Positions 8,339-17,823 are shown, counted from the first letter of the stretch. The stretch is DNA of 37,088 nt from Methylobacteriaceae bacterium (GCA_019244955.1 JAFASC010000193.1:1-37088); one strand, 5' to 3'. The notes: generated by a model from the letters alone, not told the origin. Translations and numbers: made by a program.

Positions 8339-9533
8339 CAGGCAGGCTCGATAAGCCGCGCAGCGTATTATTGTAACGGCGCTTGGGTTCGCCCACGATC
8401 TCGATCGTCTCGACGCGCTTCGCCAACGCCGTAAGAACGAGCTCGCCCTCGAGCCGCGCCACCGCCTGCCCGACGCAGCCGTGAATGCCGCTGCCGAGCG
8501 CGACGTGGCCCGCGACACGCCGTCTGATGTCGAATTTATCAGGGTTTTGCCAGCGCCGCGGATCGCGGTTCGCTGCGGCCATGAACAGCAACACCTTCTG
8601 GCCTTCGCCGATCGCGACGCCGCCAACATCTACGGCGCGGGTCGTCGTGCGGAAGAAAACCTGCGAGGGAGATTCAAGCCGCAAGGTTTCTTCAAAGGCG
8701 TTTCGCGCGAGCGTCGGCTCGCCGCGCAAGAGCTGCCACTGATCGGGATTACGCGCGAGGCAATCCATGGCCGCCCCGAGGGCGTTGACGGTTGTATCAA
8801 CGCCGGCCGAGAGGAAGGAGCGCATCAGCATCGGCGCTTCCTCGTGCGTGATCTCGCCGCGGTCGGCCGCCGCGAAAATCTCTGCGCCGAGTCCATCCGG
8901 CCGCAGAGATTCGCGCGCGCAGAGTCTCATGATCTCCTGCCGCACGCGATCGCCGTCGCGCATCGCCTCCTCGAAAAGGTAATTGCGCGGCCCGAAGCCT
9001 GTGAACACCATATTCCCGTACGGCAATAAAAATTCCCGTCCGGCATCGGGTAGGCCGATCGCATCGGGAAAGACTTTCAAGGGATAGGCCTCGGCCAAGT
9101 CTTTGACCGCCTCGAAACGGCCGCGCGCCACGAGTCTATCCACAAGCTCTTCCGCGTAGGCTTCGAACGGCGCGCGCAGTCGCTTGATCGTTCCCGGCGA
9201 GAGAATGCGTGCGATCACCGTTCGGGTTTTCGTGTGATAGGGAGGATCAACCTCCAAGAGCAGGCTGCGCGGACGCCACGGCTCTTCCTTGGCGAAATCG
9301 CTCAGGCCCACGCCGCGGCCGGAGCAGTACGTCTGCCAATCGTTAAATGCAGTGTGGACATCGTCATGGCGCGCCATTCCCCAGACCTGATAGCGGGGAA
9401 TCCAGACAACGGGCCCCGCCTCGCGCATGGCCTCGTGGGCGGGATAGGGATCGTCGAAGAATTCGCGGCTGAACGGATCGAAGTCAAATGTCGGCACGTC
9501 CGGAGTGCGCGTCGCGGTTGCGGCTTGCGGCAT
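8313..9533 (-). CDS. Cytochrome P450, CYP199-like
   Basis: FDPFSREFFDDPYPAHEAMREAGPVVW...CSGRGVGLSDFAKEEPWRPRSLLLEVDPPYHTKTRTVIARILSP...heme loop ALGSGIHGCVGQAVARLE. Confidence 0.9.
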   Translation of the reverse strand: MPQAATATRTPDVPTFDFDPFSREFFDDPYPAHEAMREAGPVVWIPRYQVWGMARHDDVHTAFNDWQTYCSGRGVGLSDFAKEEPWRPRSLLLEVDPPYHTKTRTVIARILSPGTIKRLRAPFEAYAEELVDRLVARGRFEAVKDLAEAYPLKVFPDAIGLPDAGREFLLPYGNMVFTGFGPRNYLFEEAMRDGDRVRQEIMRLCARESLRPDGLGAEIFAAADRGEITHEEAPMLMRSFLSAGVDTTVNALGAAMDCLARNPDQWQLLRGEPTLARNAFEETLRLESPSQVFFRTTTRAVDVGGVAIGEGQKVLLFMAAANRDPRRWQNPDKFDIRRRVAGHVALGSGIHGCVGQAVARLEGELVLTALAKRVETIEIVGEPKRRYNNTLRGLSSLPVEVRAKHH

Positions 9534-9624
9534 ATTCCCACTCTAGCGGTTCTTTGCCAGGCAGATTCGCATGTGGGAAAGCGATGTCAATGCGCGCCCG
9601 AGAGGCTCCTTGCGGGCTGATGCC

Positions 9625-10788
9625 TCAATGATTGCTTCGCTGCCCAGGCAGAATGCCCATGCCCTTGGCGATTATCGTCAGCATGACCTCGTCGGCACCG
9701 CCGCCGATCGAGCTTAGGCGGCCGTCGCGATACATCCGCGAGATTTCGCTCTCGTTCATAAAGCCCATGCCACCCCAATATTGCAGGCAGGCATCGTTGA
9801 CCTCGCGAATAAGGCGGCCGGCCGTCAGCTTCGCCATCGAGGCGAGTTGCGTCATGTCCTGCCCGTTCATGTAATCGTTGACCGCGCGGTAGACGAGCGA
9901 GCGCAACAGCTCGACCTTAGTCTGCAGCTCGGCGAATTTGAAGTGCACGACCTGATTGTCGATGATCGGCTTGCCGAACGCCATGCGGCCGGCGGTATAG
10001 TCGATCGTCATCTGGATCGCGCGCTCCATCCCGATGAGATGGCCGGCGGCAGCCCAGATGCGCTCCTCCTGGAATTGCTGCATCTGATAGATGAAGCCCA
10101 TCCCCTCCTCGCCGATGCGATACCGTTGCGGCAGGCGCACGTCATCGAAATAGATTTGAGCGGTATCGGAGGCGCGCATACCGAGCTTGTCGAGCTTGCG
10201 GGCGATCTCGACGCCCCTCGTCTTCATCGGCAGGCAGATCAGCGATTTGTTGCGATGGACCGGGCCGTCGCTCGTGTTGGCGAGCAGGCACATCCAGTCG
10301 GCCTGCGTGCCGTTCGTCGTCCACATCTTGCCGCCGTTGATGACGTAGTCGCCCCCGTCCTTGCGCGCAGTGGTCTTGATCGAGGCGACGTCGGAGCCGG
10401 CGCCGGTCTCCGAGACGCCCAGGCACGAGACATAGTCGCCGGCGATCGAGGGCCGAAGAAATTCCTCGCGCAATTCATCCGAGCCGTAACGCGTCAGCGC
10501 CGGCGTCGCCATATCGGTATGAACCCCAATCCCCATCGCCACGCCGGAACATTTGTTCGCACCGAGCGCCTCACAAAATGCAATTTCATAGGAATAGTCG
10601 AGACCGAGTCCGCCGAATTTCTCCGGCTTGTTAATCCCCAGAAAGCCCTGCTCACCCATTTTCTTAAAAACATCGTGCGCCGGGAAGATGCCGGCCTTCT
10701 CCCATTCCTCGGCGTGCGGGTTGATCTCGCTCTCGACGAATTTCGTCACCGAGCGCATAAGCTCGCGGTGCTGTTCGGTATAGATCAT
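9625..10788 (-). CDS. Acyl-CoA dehydrogenase (AtuD/citronellyl-CoA dehydrogenase-like)
   Basis: CLGVSETGAGSDVASIKTTARKDGGDYVINGGKMWTTNG, DACLQYWGGMGFMNESEISRMYRDGRLSSIGGGADEVM. Confidence 0.9.
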   Translation of the reverse strand: MIYTEQHRELMRSVTKFVESEINPHAEEWEKAGIFPAHDVFKKMGEQGFLGINKPEKFGGLGLDYSYEIAFCEALGANKCSGVAMGIGVHTDMATPALTRYGSDELREEFLRPSIAGDYVSCLGVSETGAGSDVASIKTTARKDGGDYVINGGKMWTTNGTQADWMCLLANTSDGPVHRNKSLICLPMKTRGVEIARKLDKLGMRASDTAQIYFDDVRLPQRYRIGEEGMGFIYQMQQFQEERIWAAAGHLIGMERAIQMTIDYTAGRMAFGKPIIDNQVVHFKFAELQTKVELLRSLVYRAVNDYMNGQDMTQLASMAKLTAGRLIREVNDACLQYWGGMGFMNESEISRMYRDGRLSSIGGGADEVMLTIIAKGMGILPGQRSNH

Positions 10789-12650
10789 GGGTCGATCCTT
10801 GAGGCGAGTTCGGCCGCGAACTTTCGGTCCACCGGCACGGGAAAATCGAGCAGCATTTGCGCAAAGCCCTTGCCCTGCGGATCGTTGCGGAGCGAGGCAA
10901 TGCCGCCGCCGCCAAGCACGTCGTGCAAGACGAAGTTGATTGCCCCGATGCCGGGCACGTCGAAGCGCGCGACCGGCTCGCTTGTTTTGCCGTCGAGATG
11001 ATGCGCGAAAAAGTTGGCAACGGCATCCGTTGTAAGCGCGCGGCGAATGATGGGCAGGTATTCGGGCTTGCGAGCGATAACGCCGATATTGGAATTGTTG
11101 CCTTTGTCGCCGCTACGCGCCCATGCCAAGGCGATGAGCGGGACGGTCGTGCCACCCTCATCCTGAGGAGATTGCGAGGCAACACCCACCTCCTCATCCT
11201 GAGGAGCATGCGCAGCATGCGTCTCGAAGCATGAATCGCTCGCCGCGTCCTTCGGGACGGTCCTTGGGCCGTTCTCCGAATTGGAGAATGGCATTTGCAT
11301 CCCCTCCATCTCGATCGCGATCGGCACCTTATGCTTCGGCACCAGACACGAAAACAGCCTTACGACCGGCGACACCTTAGCGCGATTGCCGCCCATGCCG
11401 GTAATCCCCGGCGACATAGAGGTGCCGGAGGAGGTGAGCTCGCGCACCATGAGTTCGAGCGGCTTCGGGTCGGGGTGCTTGGCCGCAAGCTTCAGCACGA
11501 CTTCGCGGGCTGCGCGTGCGCGCGAATGCGGACCGTAGGACGCCTCTGCTCCGAGCACTTCGACACTCGTTTCCGTGTAAGGTGCGGCGTTCGTCGCCTT
11601 CAAAATGATGCCGCAGCGGCGGATGACGGCGTCGGCGACTTTGTCGGCCTTGCGCGCCGCATCGATGCCGCCAATCGCCAGATACGCGCCGACGCGATAG
11701 CCATCCTGGTATGTCGCGCTGACTTTGTATGTGTCGGTCGGCGCGCGGCCTTTTGCATTGGAGACACGCACCCGGTCCGGTCCGATCTCGTCGATGCGCA
11801 CGCCTGAGAAATCGCAGGTCACGTCAGGCAGGACATAGGCGCGGGGATCACCGATCTCGTAGAGCATCTGCTCGGCGACCGTGGCGAAGTTCACCAAACC
11901 GCCGGTATCTGGCGGTTTCGACAGGACAAAGCTGCCGTCCGGCCCGATATCCGCGATGGGATAGCCGATATCGGCCCAGTCGCCGGTCTGTTCCCAATCC
12001 GTGTGCAGACCGCCGGTCGCCTGCGCGCCACATTCGAGGATGTGGCCGGCGAGCGAACCGGCGGCAAGATGATCGAACTCGTCGGCGCGCCAGCCGAAAG
12101 CATGGATGCAGGCGCCGAGCGTCACCGCGCTGTCGACACAGCGCCCGGTGATGACGAGGTCGGCGCCTTGAACGAGCGCCGCTGCGATGGGACCTGCGCC
12201 GAGATAGGCATTGATGCTCCATAAGTTTTCCGGCATCTCGGCGCCGGAAAACATTTCGCGCGTGCCGGCGGCGCGGAATTCAGCAGCGCGATCGAGGAGA
12301 TCGTCGCCGAGCACGACTGCGATTTTCATCTTGACGCACGCTTCCGTGAGCTTCGCCTCGAGGGCACGCGCGCAGGCGCGCGGATTGACCCCACCGGCAT
12401 TGGAAATGATCTTGATCTTGCGTTCGCTGATCGCGCGTGCATGCCGCGCGATCGTGCTGACGAAGTCGGTGGCATAACCCAGCGAGGCATCCTTTGCTCG
12501 CGCCCGCGCCATGATCGACATCGTAATCTCGGCGAGATAATCGAAGACGATGTAATCGAGATCGTCGGCGCGCAAAAGCTGCGGCACGGCAATCGAAGAA
12601 TCGCCCCAGAAGCCGGACGCGCCGGCGACGCGGATGGTGTCGCGCCTCAC
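10785..12650 (-). CDS. atuA: AtuA family (DUF1446) protein with C-terminal AtuA-like domain and repeat-derived linker
   Basis: GTG start at 12650 (GTGA overlap with biotin subunit stop): VRRDTIRVAGASGFWGDSSIAVPQLL...DYLAEITMSIMARAR...SNAGGVNPRACA...GRCVDSAVTLGACIHAFGW; C-terminal ALAWARSGDKGNNSNIGVIAR. The ORF-track extension to 13154 lies over the biotin subunit gene. Confidence 0.88.
   Translation of the reverse strand: MRRDTIRVAGASGFWGDSSIAVPQLLRADDLDYIVFDYLAEITMSIMARARAKDASLGYATDFVSTIARHARAISERKIKIISNAGGVNPRACARALEAKLTEACVKMKIAVVLGDDLLDRAAEFRAAGTREMFSGAEMPENLWSINAYLGAGPIAAALVQGADLVITGRCVDSAVTLGACIHAFGWRADEFDHLAAGSLAGHILECGAQATGGLHTDWEQTGDWADIGYPIADIGPDGSFVLSKPPDTGGLVNFATVAEQMLYEIGDPRAYVLPDVTCDFSGVRIDEIGPDRVRVSNAKGRAPTDTYKVSATYQDGYRVGAYLAIGGIDAARKADKVADAVIRRCGIILKATNAAPYTETSVEVLGAEASYGPHSRARAAREVVLKLAAKHPDPKPLELMVRELTSSGTSMSPGITGMGGNRAKVSPVVRLFSCLVPKHKVPIAIEMEGMQMPFSNSENGPRTVPKDAASDSCFETHAAHAPQDEEVGVASQSPQDEGGTTVPLIALAWARSGDKGNNSNIGVIARKPEYLPIIRRALTTDAVANFFAHHLDGKTSEPVARFDVPGIGAINFVLHDVLGGGGIASLRNDPQGKGFAQMLLDFPVPVDRKFAAELASRIDP
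11157..11234. repeat. Rhizobiales-type palindromic repeat (one partial and one longer copy) inside the atuA-like CDS
   Basis: ctcatcctgaggag at 11157-11170, then ctcatcctgaggagcatgcgcagcatgcgtctcgaagcatgaa from 11193; matches the copy at 36507-36547. Confidence 0.75.
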
Positions 12651-14590
12651 GCTGCGTCCTCCATCTTGACGATCACCAGGGGATCGCGCGTCGCGACCTG
12701 CGCACCGGGTGCAACGGCGACTTTTTCGACGGTGCCGTCGGCCGGCGCGATGATCTCGTGCTGCATCTTCATCGCTTCCAGAACCGCGACGATGTCGCCG
12801 CGCGCGACGCGCGCGCCCTCCGCAACGCGCACGGCAATAACAGACCCGTTCATCGGCGCGCGCAAGATGCCGTCCGCCGCGGCTTCGGCCGCCTGGGGCA
12901 GCGCGAAGGTGCGATCTTCGAACCGCAGCACCTGGCGGCCGAGATCGAGGTGAAGCGTGTCGTGGACGCGAGCGAAGCGGAGGCTGCGCACGTGGCCGTT
13001 CATTTGATAGTGCAGGCGATCTTGCGTTCTCTCGAGAATGCGGAGGCGGGCGCTTTGCCCCTCCCCCGTCACGTTCCAGTACGCACCGTCGCGCGCCGCG
13101 TGCAGGGTCTTTTCGCTCTCGCCGATCGCAAGCTTTATCGGATGCTGCAGCCAATGCGAGGAATGCCAGCCCTGCCCCGGCCCGTCGCTGAAAAGCGCGG
13201 CGGCGATGGCGAGTGTTTTGAAATCCGGCGGTCCGGCCGGCACAAGCCTCATGTGCTTGCTGATGAAGTCGGTGGTCACCTCACCGCTCACGAACGCGTC
13301 GGTGTCGAGCACCTCGATCAGGAATTCCTTGTTGCTTGTGACGCCGAGCAGCACCGTGTCCTCAAGCGCCGCCAGGAGCCGCCGCCGCGCCTCCTCGCGG
13401 TCGTCGCCATGGGCGATGATTTTCGCCAGCATCGGGTCGTAGAACGGCGTCACGACTCCGCTGGGCATGAGCCCGTGGTCGACGCGAACGCCCTCGCCCG
13501 CCGCAGGCTCGAACAGATGCATCGTGCCTGTCTGCGGCAGGAATTTCTGGCGCGGGTCTTCGGCGTAGAGCCTTACTTCGATAGCATGGCCCTCGAGCCG
13601 CACGTCGTCTTGCGCGAGCGGCAGGGCCTTGCCCTCGGCGACATCGAATTGCAGCGCGACGAGGTCGAGTCCGGTAACCATCTCTGTCACCGGGTGCTCG
13701 ACCTGCAGGCGCGTATTCATCTCGAGGAAATAGAACTCGCCCTTCCCGTCGAGCATGAACTCGATCGTGCCGGCGCCGACATAGTGGATCGCTCTTGCCG
13801 CCTGCACCGCGGCGGCGCCCATGCGCGCGCGTAACTCCGCATTCACGGCCGGCGACGGCGCCTCCTCGACCACCTTTTGGTGCCGGCGCTGCACCGAACA
13901 ATCGCGCTCGCCGAGATGGATGACGTTGCCATGCGTGTCGCCGAACACCTGGATTTCGACATGCCGCGCATCGAGAATGGCGCGCTCCAGCAACAGGCGA
14001 TCGTCCCCGAAAGCGTTCTTCGCTTCCGAGCGGGCCGTGCGCAGTGCGCCTGCAACCGCGCCCGCTTCTTGCACGAGCCGCATGCCGCGCCCGCCGCCGC
14101 CGGCCGCGGCTTTCACCATTAAGGGAAAGCCGATGCGCGCCGCCTCGTGTGTGAGGCGCGCGTCGGATTGGCCGCCATCCTGGTAACCCGGTACGCAGGG
14201 CACGCCGGCGGCAATCATACGGCGCTTGGCTTCTGCCTTGTCGCCCATCATGCGGATCGCCTCTGGCGAAGGGCCGATGAAGATCAGCCCCGCGTCGCCG
14301 CACGCCTGCGCAAAACCGGCATTCTCAGAGAGAAAGCCGTAGCCGGGATGAATCGCATCGGCGCCGCTCTGTTTCGCGGCATCGATGATTTTGTCGATCG
14401 CGAGATAGGATTGCGCCACCGGCGCCGGGCCGATCGCCACCGCTTCGTGCGCAAGCCGCACATGCAGCGCGTCTTGATCTGCCTCGCTATAGACGGCAAC
14501 CGTGCGATAGCCCTTGGCATGCGCGCTGCGGATGATGCGGCAGGCGATCTCGCCGCGGTTCGCGATCAGCACTTTGCGAAAGCGGCTCAC
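12647..14590 (-). CDS. Acyl-CoA carboxylase biotin carboxylase/biotin carrier subunit (AtuF/LiuD-like)
   Basis: FRKVLIANRGEIACRIIRSAHAKGYRTVAVYSEAD...HPGYGFLSENAGFA...EMNTRLQVEHPVTEMVTG...VLEAMKMQHEI biotinylation site; GTG at 14590 overlapping upstream stop. Confidence 0.93.
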   Translation of the reverse strand: MSRFRKVLIANRGEIACRIIRSAHAKGYRTVAVYSEADQDALHVRLAHEAVAIGPAPVAQSYLAIDKIIDAAKQSGADAIHPGYGFLSENAGFAQACGDAGLIFIGPSPEAIRMMGDKAEAKRRMIAAGVPCVPGYQDGGQSDARLTHEAARIGFPLMVKAAAGGGGRGMRLVQEAGAVAGALRTARSEAKNAFGDDRLLLERAILDARHVEIQVFGDTHGNVIHLGERDCSVQRRHQKVVEEAPSPAVNAELRARMGAAAVQAARAIHYVGAGTIEFMLDGKGEFYFLEMNTRLQVEHPVTEMVTGLDLVALQFDVAEGKALPLAQDDVRLEGHAIEVRLYAEDPRQKFLPQTGTMHLFEPAAGEGVRVDHGLMPSGVVTPFYDPMLAKIIAHGDDREEARRRLLAALEDTVLLGVTSNKEFLIEVLDTDAFVSGEVTTDFISKHMRLVPAGPPDFKTLAIAAALFSDGPGQGWHSSHWLQHPIKLAIGESEKTLHAARDGAYWNVTGEGQSARLRILERTQDRLHYQMNGHVRSLRFARVHDTLHLDLGRQVLRFEDRTFALPQAAEAAADGILRAPMNGSVIAVRVAEGARVARGDIVAVLEAMKMQHEIIAPADGTVEKVAVAPGAQVATRDPLVIVKMEDAA

Positions 14591-15405
14591 GCTTTTTCCA
14601 CCCAACGCGCCGGGCGTTTTTCCAGGAATGCGGCGAGTCCCTCCCGCCCCTCTTCACTGCGCAGCGCAGCGCTGAATGCGGTCGCAGCTTCGTCCGTGAG
14701 TTCTTCCGGCCGCCGGCCGACGGTTGCCAGCAAGAGGCGCTTCGTGGTGGCATTCGCACCCGGTGCGCAGCGCCCTACGTTTTCGTAGATCGCGTTCAAC
14801 GCGGCCTGCAGATCGTCGTCACGCGGACAGAAATGGTCGACAAGACCGATGGCAGCGCCCTCCTGCCCGTCGAAGCGCGCGCCGGTCAGCGCCAGCCGCC
14901 GCGCGTGCTTCAGGCCAATGCGCGCCACCACGTAGGGCGCGATCTGCGCCGGCGGAATGCCGAGGCCGGTCTCGGACAGAGCGAAGCGCGCGCGCGGCGT
15001 CGCCAGCACGATGTCGGCGCATGAGGTGAGGCCCAGACCGCCGCCGAACGCCGGTCCGTCGACGATGGCGATGACGAGCATCGGATGCGCGTTCAGCTTC
15101 GCATAGAGCTCGCCGCCGCGACGGTTGGCGGTGAACAGCGGATCGGTCTCGTCGAGCTTCAGATCGGCTTTCAGCCGCGCGAGATTGCCTTTCAGATTGG
15201 CGCCGGCGCAGAAGGCGCCGTTCGCGCCCTGCAACACAAGCGCGCGGAGCGAGCGGTCGTCGTGCGTTGCCTCGAGAATGGCGAAAAGGTCGGCCACCAG
15301 CGCGTCGGTCATGGCGTTGCGCGTCGCCGGATCATCGATCGTGGCGATCATGCGAAAGCCGCGGCGCTCGAGACGCACCACCTTTGTTGCCGGCAACTCC
15401 GCCAT
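14587..15405 (-). CDS. Enoyl-CoA hydratase/isomerase family protein (AtuE/LiuC-like)
   Basis: MAELPATKVVRLERRGFRMIATIDDPATRNAMTD...GANGAFCAGANLKG...DGPAFGGGLGLTSCADIVLATPRARFALSETGLGIPPAQIAPYV. Confidence 0.9.
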   Translation of the reverse strand: MAELPATKVVRLERRGFRMIATIDDPATRNAMTDALVADLFAILEATHDDRSLRALVLQGANGAFCAGANLKGNLARLKADLKLDETDPLFTANRRGGELYAKLNAHPMLVIAIVDGPAFGGGLGLTSCADIVLATPRARFALSETGLGIPPAQIAPYVVARIGLKHARRLALTGARFDGQEGAAIGLVDHFCPRDDDLQAALNAIYENVGRCAPGANATTKRLLLATVGRRPEELTDEAATAFSAALRSEEGREGLAAFLEKRPARWVEKA

Positions 15406-17024
15406 CACATCCTCGCAACGCCAAACGTGTTCGGATGTAGGACGCGGCGCTCGCCTTCCATGGCCGTGGCGAGGCAAAAGGACAATACGCGCCGCGTGTC
15501 CCGCGGATCAATCAGCCCGTCGTCCCAGAGCCGCGCGGTCGCAAAGAGTGCAGTCGACTCGCGGTCGTACGCCTTCACGACGCGCTGAGACATCGCATCG
15601 AGCTTGGCGCGATCCGGGCTCTCGCCGCGGACGCGCGCACCTTCCTCGGCGACGATCGTCAAGACGCGCGCCGCCTGCTCGCCACCCATCACCGAGATGC
15701 GATTGTTCGGCCAGGAGAAGACGAAGCGCGGGCCGAAGGCGCGCCCGCACATGCCGTAATGGCCGGCCCCGAACGAGCCGCCGATCTGCAGCGTGAGTTT
15801 CGGCACGGTCGCATTGGTCACCGCTTGGATCATCTTCGATCCGTGCTTGACGATGCCGGATTCCTCCGCCTCAACGCCAACCATGTAGCCGGTCGTATTT
15901 TGCAAAAAGACGAGCGGCGTGCCGGACTGGCAGCACAATTGGATGAATTGCGCCGCCTTGCTCGAGCCATTGGAATCGATCGGCCCGTTATTGGCAAGAA
16001 TGCCGATCGGCTGCCCCTCGATCGCGGCGTGGCCGCACACGGTCGCGGCGCCGTAGAGCGGCTTGAAATCGAGGAAATCGGAATCGTCGACGACGCGCGC
16101 GATCACTTCGCGCACCTCGTAGGGCTTGCGATAGTCGGTCGGCACGATACCGAGAAGTTCCTCTGCATCATAGCGCGGCGGCTTGTAGGCGCGCGGCGTG
16201 CGAAAAGGCAGATTGTCGTTCCACGCCATTTTTGCGAGGATATCGCGGCCGATGCGCAGCGCATCGGAATCGTCCTCAGCGAGATATTCGCCGAGACCTG
16301 TCGTCACCGCATGCATCTCCGCGCCGCCGAGCGCCTCCTCGTGCGCAATCTCGCCGGTGGCCGCTTTCAAAAGCGGCGGCCCAGCGAGAAACACCTTCGA
16401 GCGCTTGCGCACGAGCACGATGTAATCGGCAAGCCCCGTCTGATACGCGCCACCGGCCGTCGACGAGCCGTGCACGATCGAGATCACGGGAATGCCGGCA
16501 GCGGACATGCGCGACATGTTAGCGAACGTACCGCCGCCCTTCACGAACATTTCCGCCTGTAGGAAAAGATTGGCGCCAGCGCTTTCGACGAGCGACACAT
16601 AGGGTAGCTTGTTTTGGAGCGCGATCGACTGCACGCGCAACGCCTTCTCGACGCCCATCGGATGCGAGGCGCCGCCCTTGATGCCGGAATCGTTGGCAGT
16701 AACCACGCAACGCACGCCGGAGATGAAGCCGATGCCGGCAATAGAGCCGCCGCCGTACACATTATCCGTGCCGTCGTCCTCGTTCATGCCGAGGCCGCAG
16801 AGCGTCGACAGCTCAAGATACGGCATGTCGCGATCGAGCACGAGGCTCACGCGTTCGCGCGGCAGCAATTGTCCGCGCCAGCGGAACTTTTTCTCCGCCC
16901 GGTTCGACGTCTCGCGCACCTTCGCTTCGAGCGCGCGGAATTCGTCGATCAAGGCGAGATGTGCCGCGCGATTGGCGCGGTAGGCCTCACTCTCCCTGAT
17001 GATCGCAGAGTTAAGGACAGGCAT
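15405..17024 (-). CDS. Acyl-CoA carboxylase carboxyltransferase (beta) subunit, AtuC/geranyl-CoA carboxylase-like
   Basis: GGGSIAGIGFISGVRCVVTANDSGIKGGASHPMGVEKALR...LVESAGANLFLQAEMF...VHGSSTAGGAYQTGLADY...QNTTGYMVGVEAEESGIVKHGSKMIQAVTNATVPKLTLQIGGSFGAGHYGMCGRAF. Confidence 0.93.
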   Translation of the reverse strand: MPVLNSAIIRESEAYRANRAAHLALIDEFRALEAKVRETSNRAEKKFRWRGQLLPRERVSLVLDRDMPYLELSTLCGLGMNEDDGTDNVYGGGSIAGIGFISGVRCVVTANDSGIKGGASHPMGVEKALRVQSIALQNKLPYVSLVESAGANLFLQAEMFVKGGGTFANMSRMSAAGIPVISIVHGSSTAGGAYQTGLADYIVLVRKRSKVFLAGPPLLKAATGEIAHEEALGGAEMHAVTTGLGEYLAEDDSDALRIGRDILAKMAWNDNLPFRTPRAYKPPRYDAEELLGIVPTDYRKPYEVREVIARVVDDSDFLDFKPLYGAATVCGHAAIEGQPIGILANNGPIDSNGSSKAAQFIQLCCQSGTPLVFLQNTTGYMVGVEAEESGIVKHGSKMIQAVTNATVPKLTLQIGGSFGAGHYGMCGRAFGPRFVFSWPNNRISVMGGEQAARVLTIVAEEGARVRGESPDRAKLDAMSQRVVKAYDRESTALFATARLWDDGLIDPRDTRRVLSFCLATAMEGERRVLHPNTFGVARM

Positions 17025-17147
17025 GATGATGTTGCGGCGCAGCGGAACACGGCCGGACGCCGCTCCCGATCCTTGCCTTCGCTTCTGGGAGAGTCAAACC
17101 GCCTCGAAGCTTGCGGGGCCGCGCGGCTTCGCGTACGCGGAAGGCCG

Positions 17148-17798
17148 ATGATCACGCTCTACCATTGCATGAATGCGCGCTCCTTCCGTGTTCTATGGAC
17201 GCTGGAAGAGCTGCAGCTGCCGTACGAGCTAAAAATTCTGCCGTTTCCACCGCGCGTTCATGCGCGGGACTATCTGCAGATAAATCCGCTCGGCACGATT
17301 CCGTTGATGATCGACGGCGACACGCGCATGACGGAATCCGCGGCGATCTGCGAATACCTTTCCACCCGCTACGGTCCGAGCCCGCTCGCAGTTGGCCCGG
17401 ACGAACCTTGTTACGGCACGTTCTTGAACTTCCTGCATTTCGGCGAGGCGACGCTGACGTTTCCGCAGGCGATCGTATTGCGCTATTCGCGCCTGGAGCC
17501 GCCGGAGCGCCGCCTGCCCCAAGCTGTCGAGGATTATGCGCGCTGGTTTTTGGGGCGGTTACGCGCGGTCGAGGCGATTGTCTCGCGATCAGATTATGTC
17601 TGCGCGGACAGATTTACCGCCGCCGATATCTCGGTTGGCTATGCATTCCTGCTCTCGCAGTTCAATGGCTTGAGCGAAAGGTTGCCGGATGCGGTACGCT
17701 CATATTGGGATCGGCTTCAGGCGCGCGACGGATTTCGGCGCGCCGACGCGGCGCAGAAGAGCGCGGCTAAGGCTGCAGGAATAAGCGAGAATTTCTGA
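17148..17798 (+). CDS. Glutathione S-transferase family protein
   Basis: MITLYHCMNARSFRVLWTLEELQLPYELKILPFPPRVHARDYLQINPLGTIPLMIDGDTRMTESAAICEYLSTRY. Confidence 0.92.
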   Translation: MITLYHCMNARSFRVLWTLEELQLPYELKILPFPPRVHARDYLQINPLGTIPLMIDGDTRMTESAAICEYLSTRYGPSPLAVGPDEPCYGTFLNFLHFGEATLTFPQAIVLRYSRLEPPERRLPQAVEDYARWFLGRLRAVEAIVSRSDYVCADRFTAADISVGYAFLLSQFNGLSERLPDAVRSYWDRLQARDGFRRADAAQKSAAKAAGISENF

Positions 17799-17823
17799 GC
17801 CGCATTGCGTCTCGGCAACGACC

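Noticed and set aside
8339-8629. N-terminal extension of the POT transporter ORF
   Set aside because: Overlaps the P450 coding sequence and precedes the canonical [10 protein letters not shown]...[13 protein letters not shown]-terminus.
9781-11001. 406-aa plus-strand ORF
   Set aside because: Antisense to a clear acyl-CoA dehydrogenase and the AtuA C-terminus; composition typical of a high-GC shadow frame with no recognisable domain.
12651-13154. N-terminal extension of the AtuA ORF (MAAASDKACDRRERKDPARG...)
   Set aside because: Lies over the biotin carboxylase C-terminus; the GTG at 12650 with GTGA overlap is a far better start.
12758-13834. 358-aa plus-strand ORF
   Set aside because: Shadow of the biotin carboxylase subunit; Arg/His/Glu-rich, no motif.
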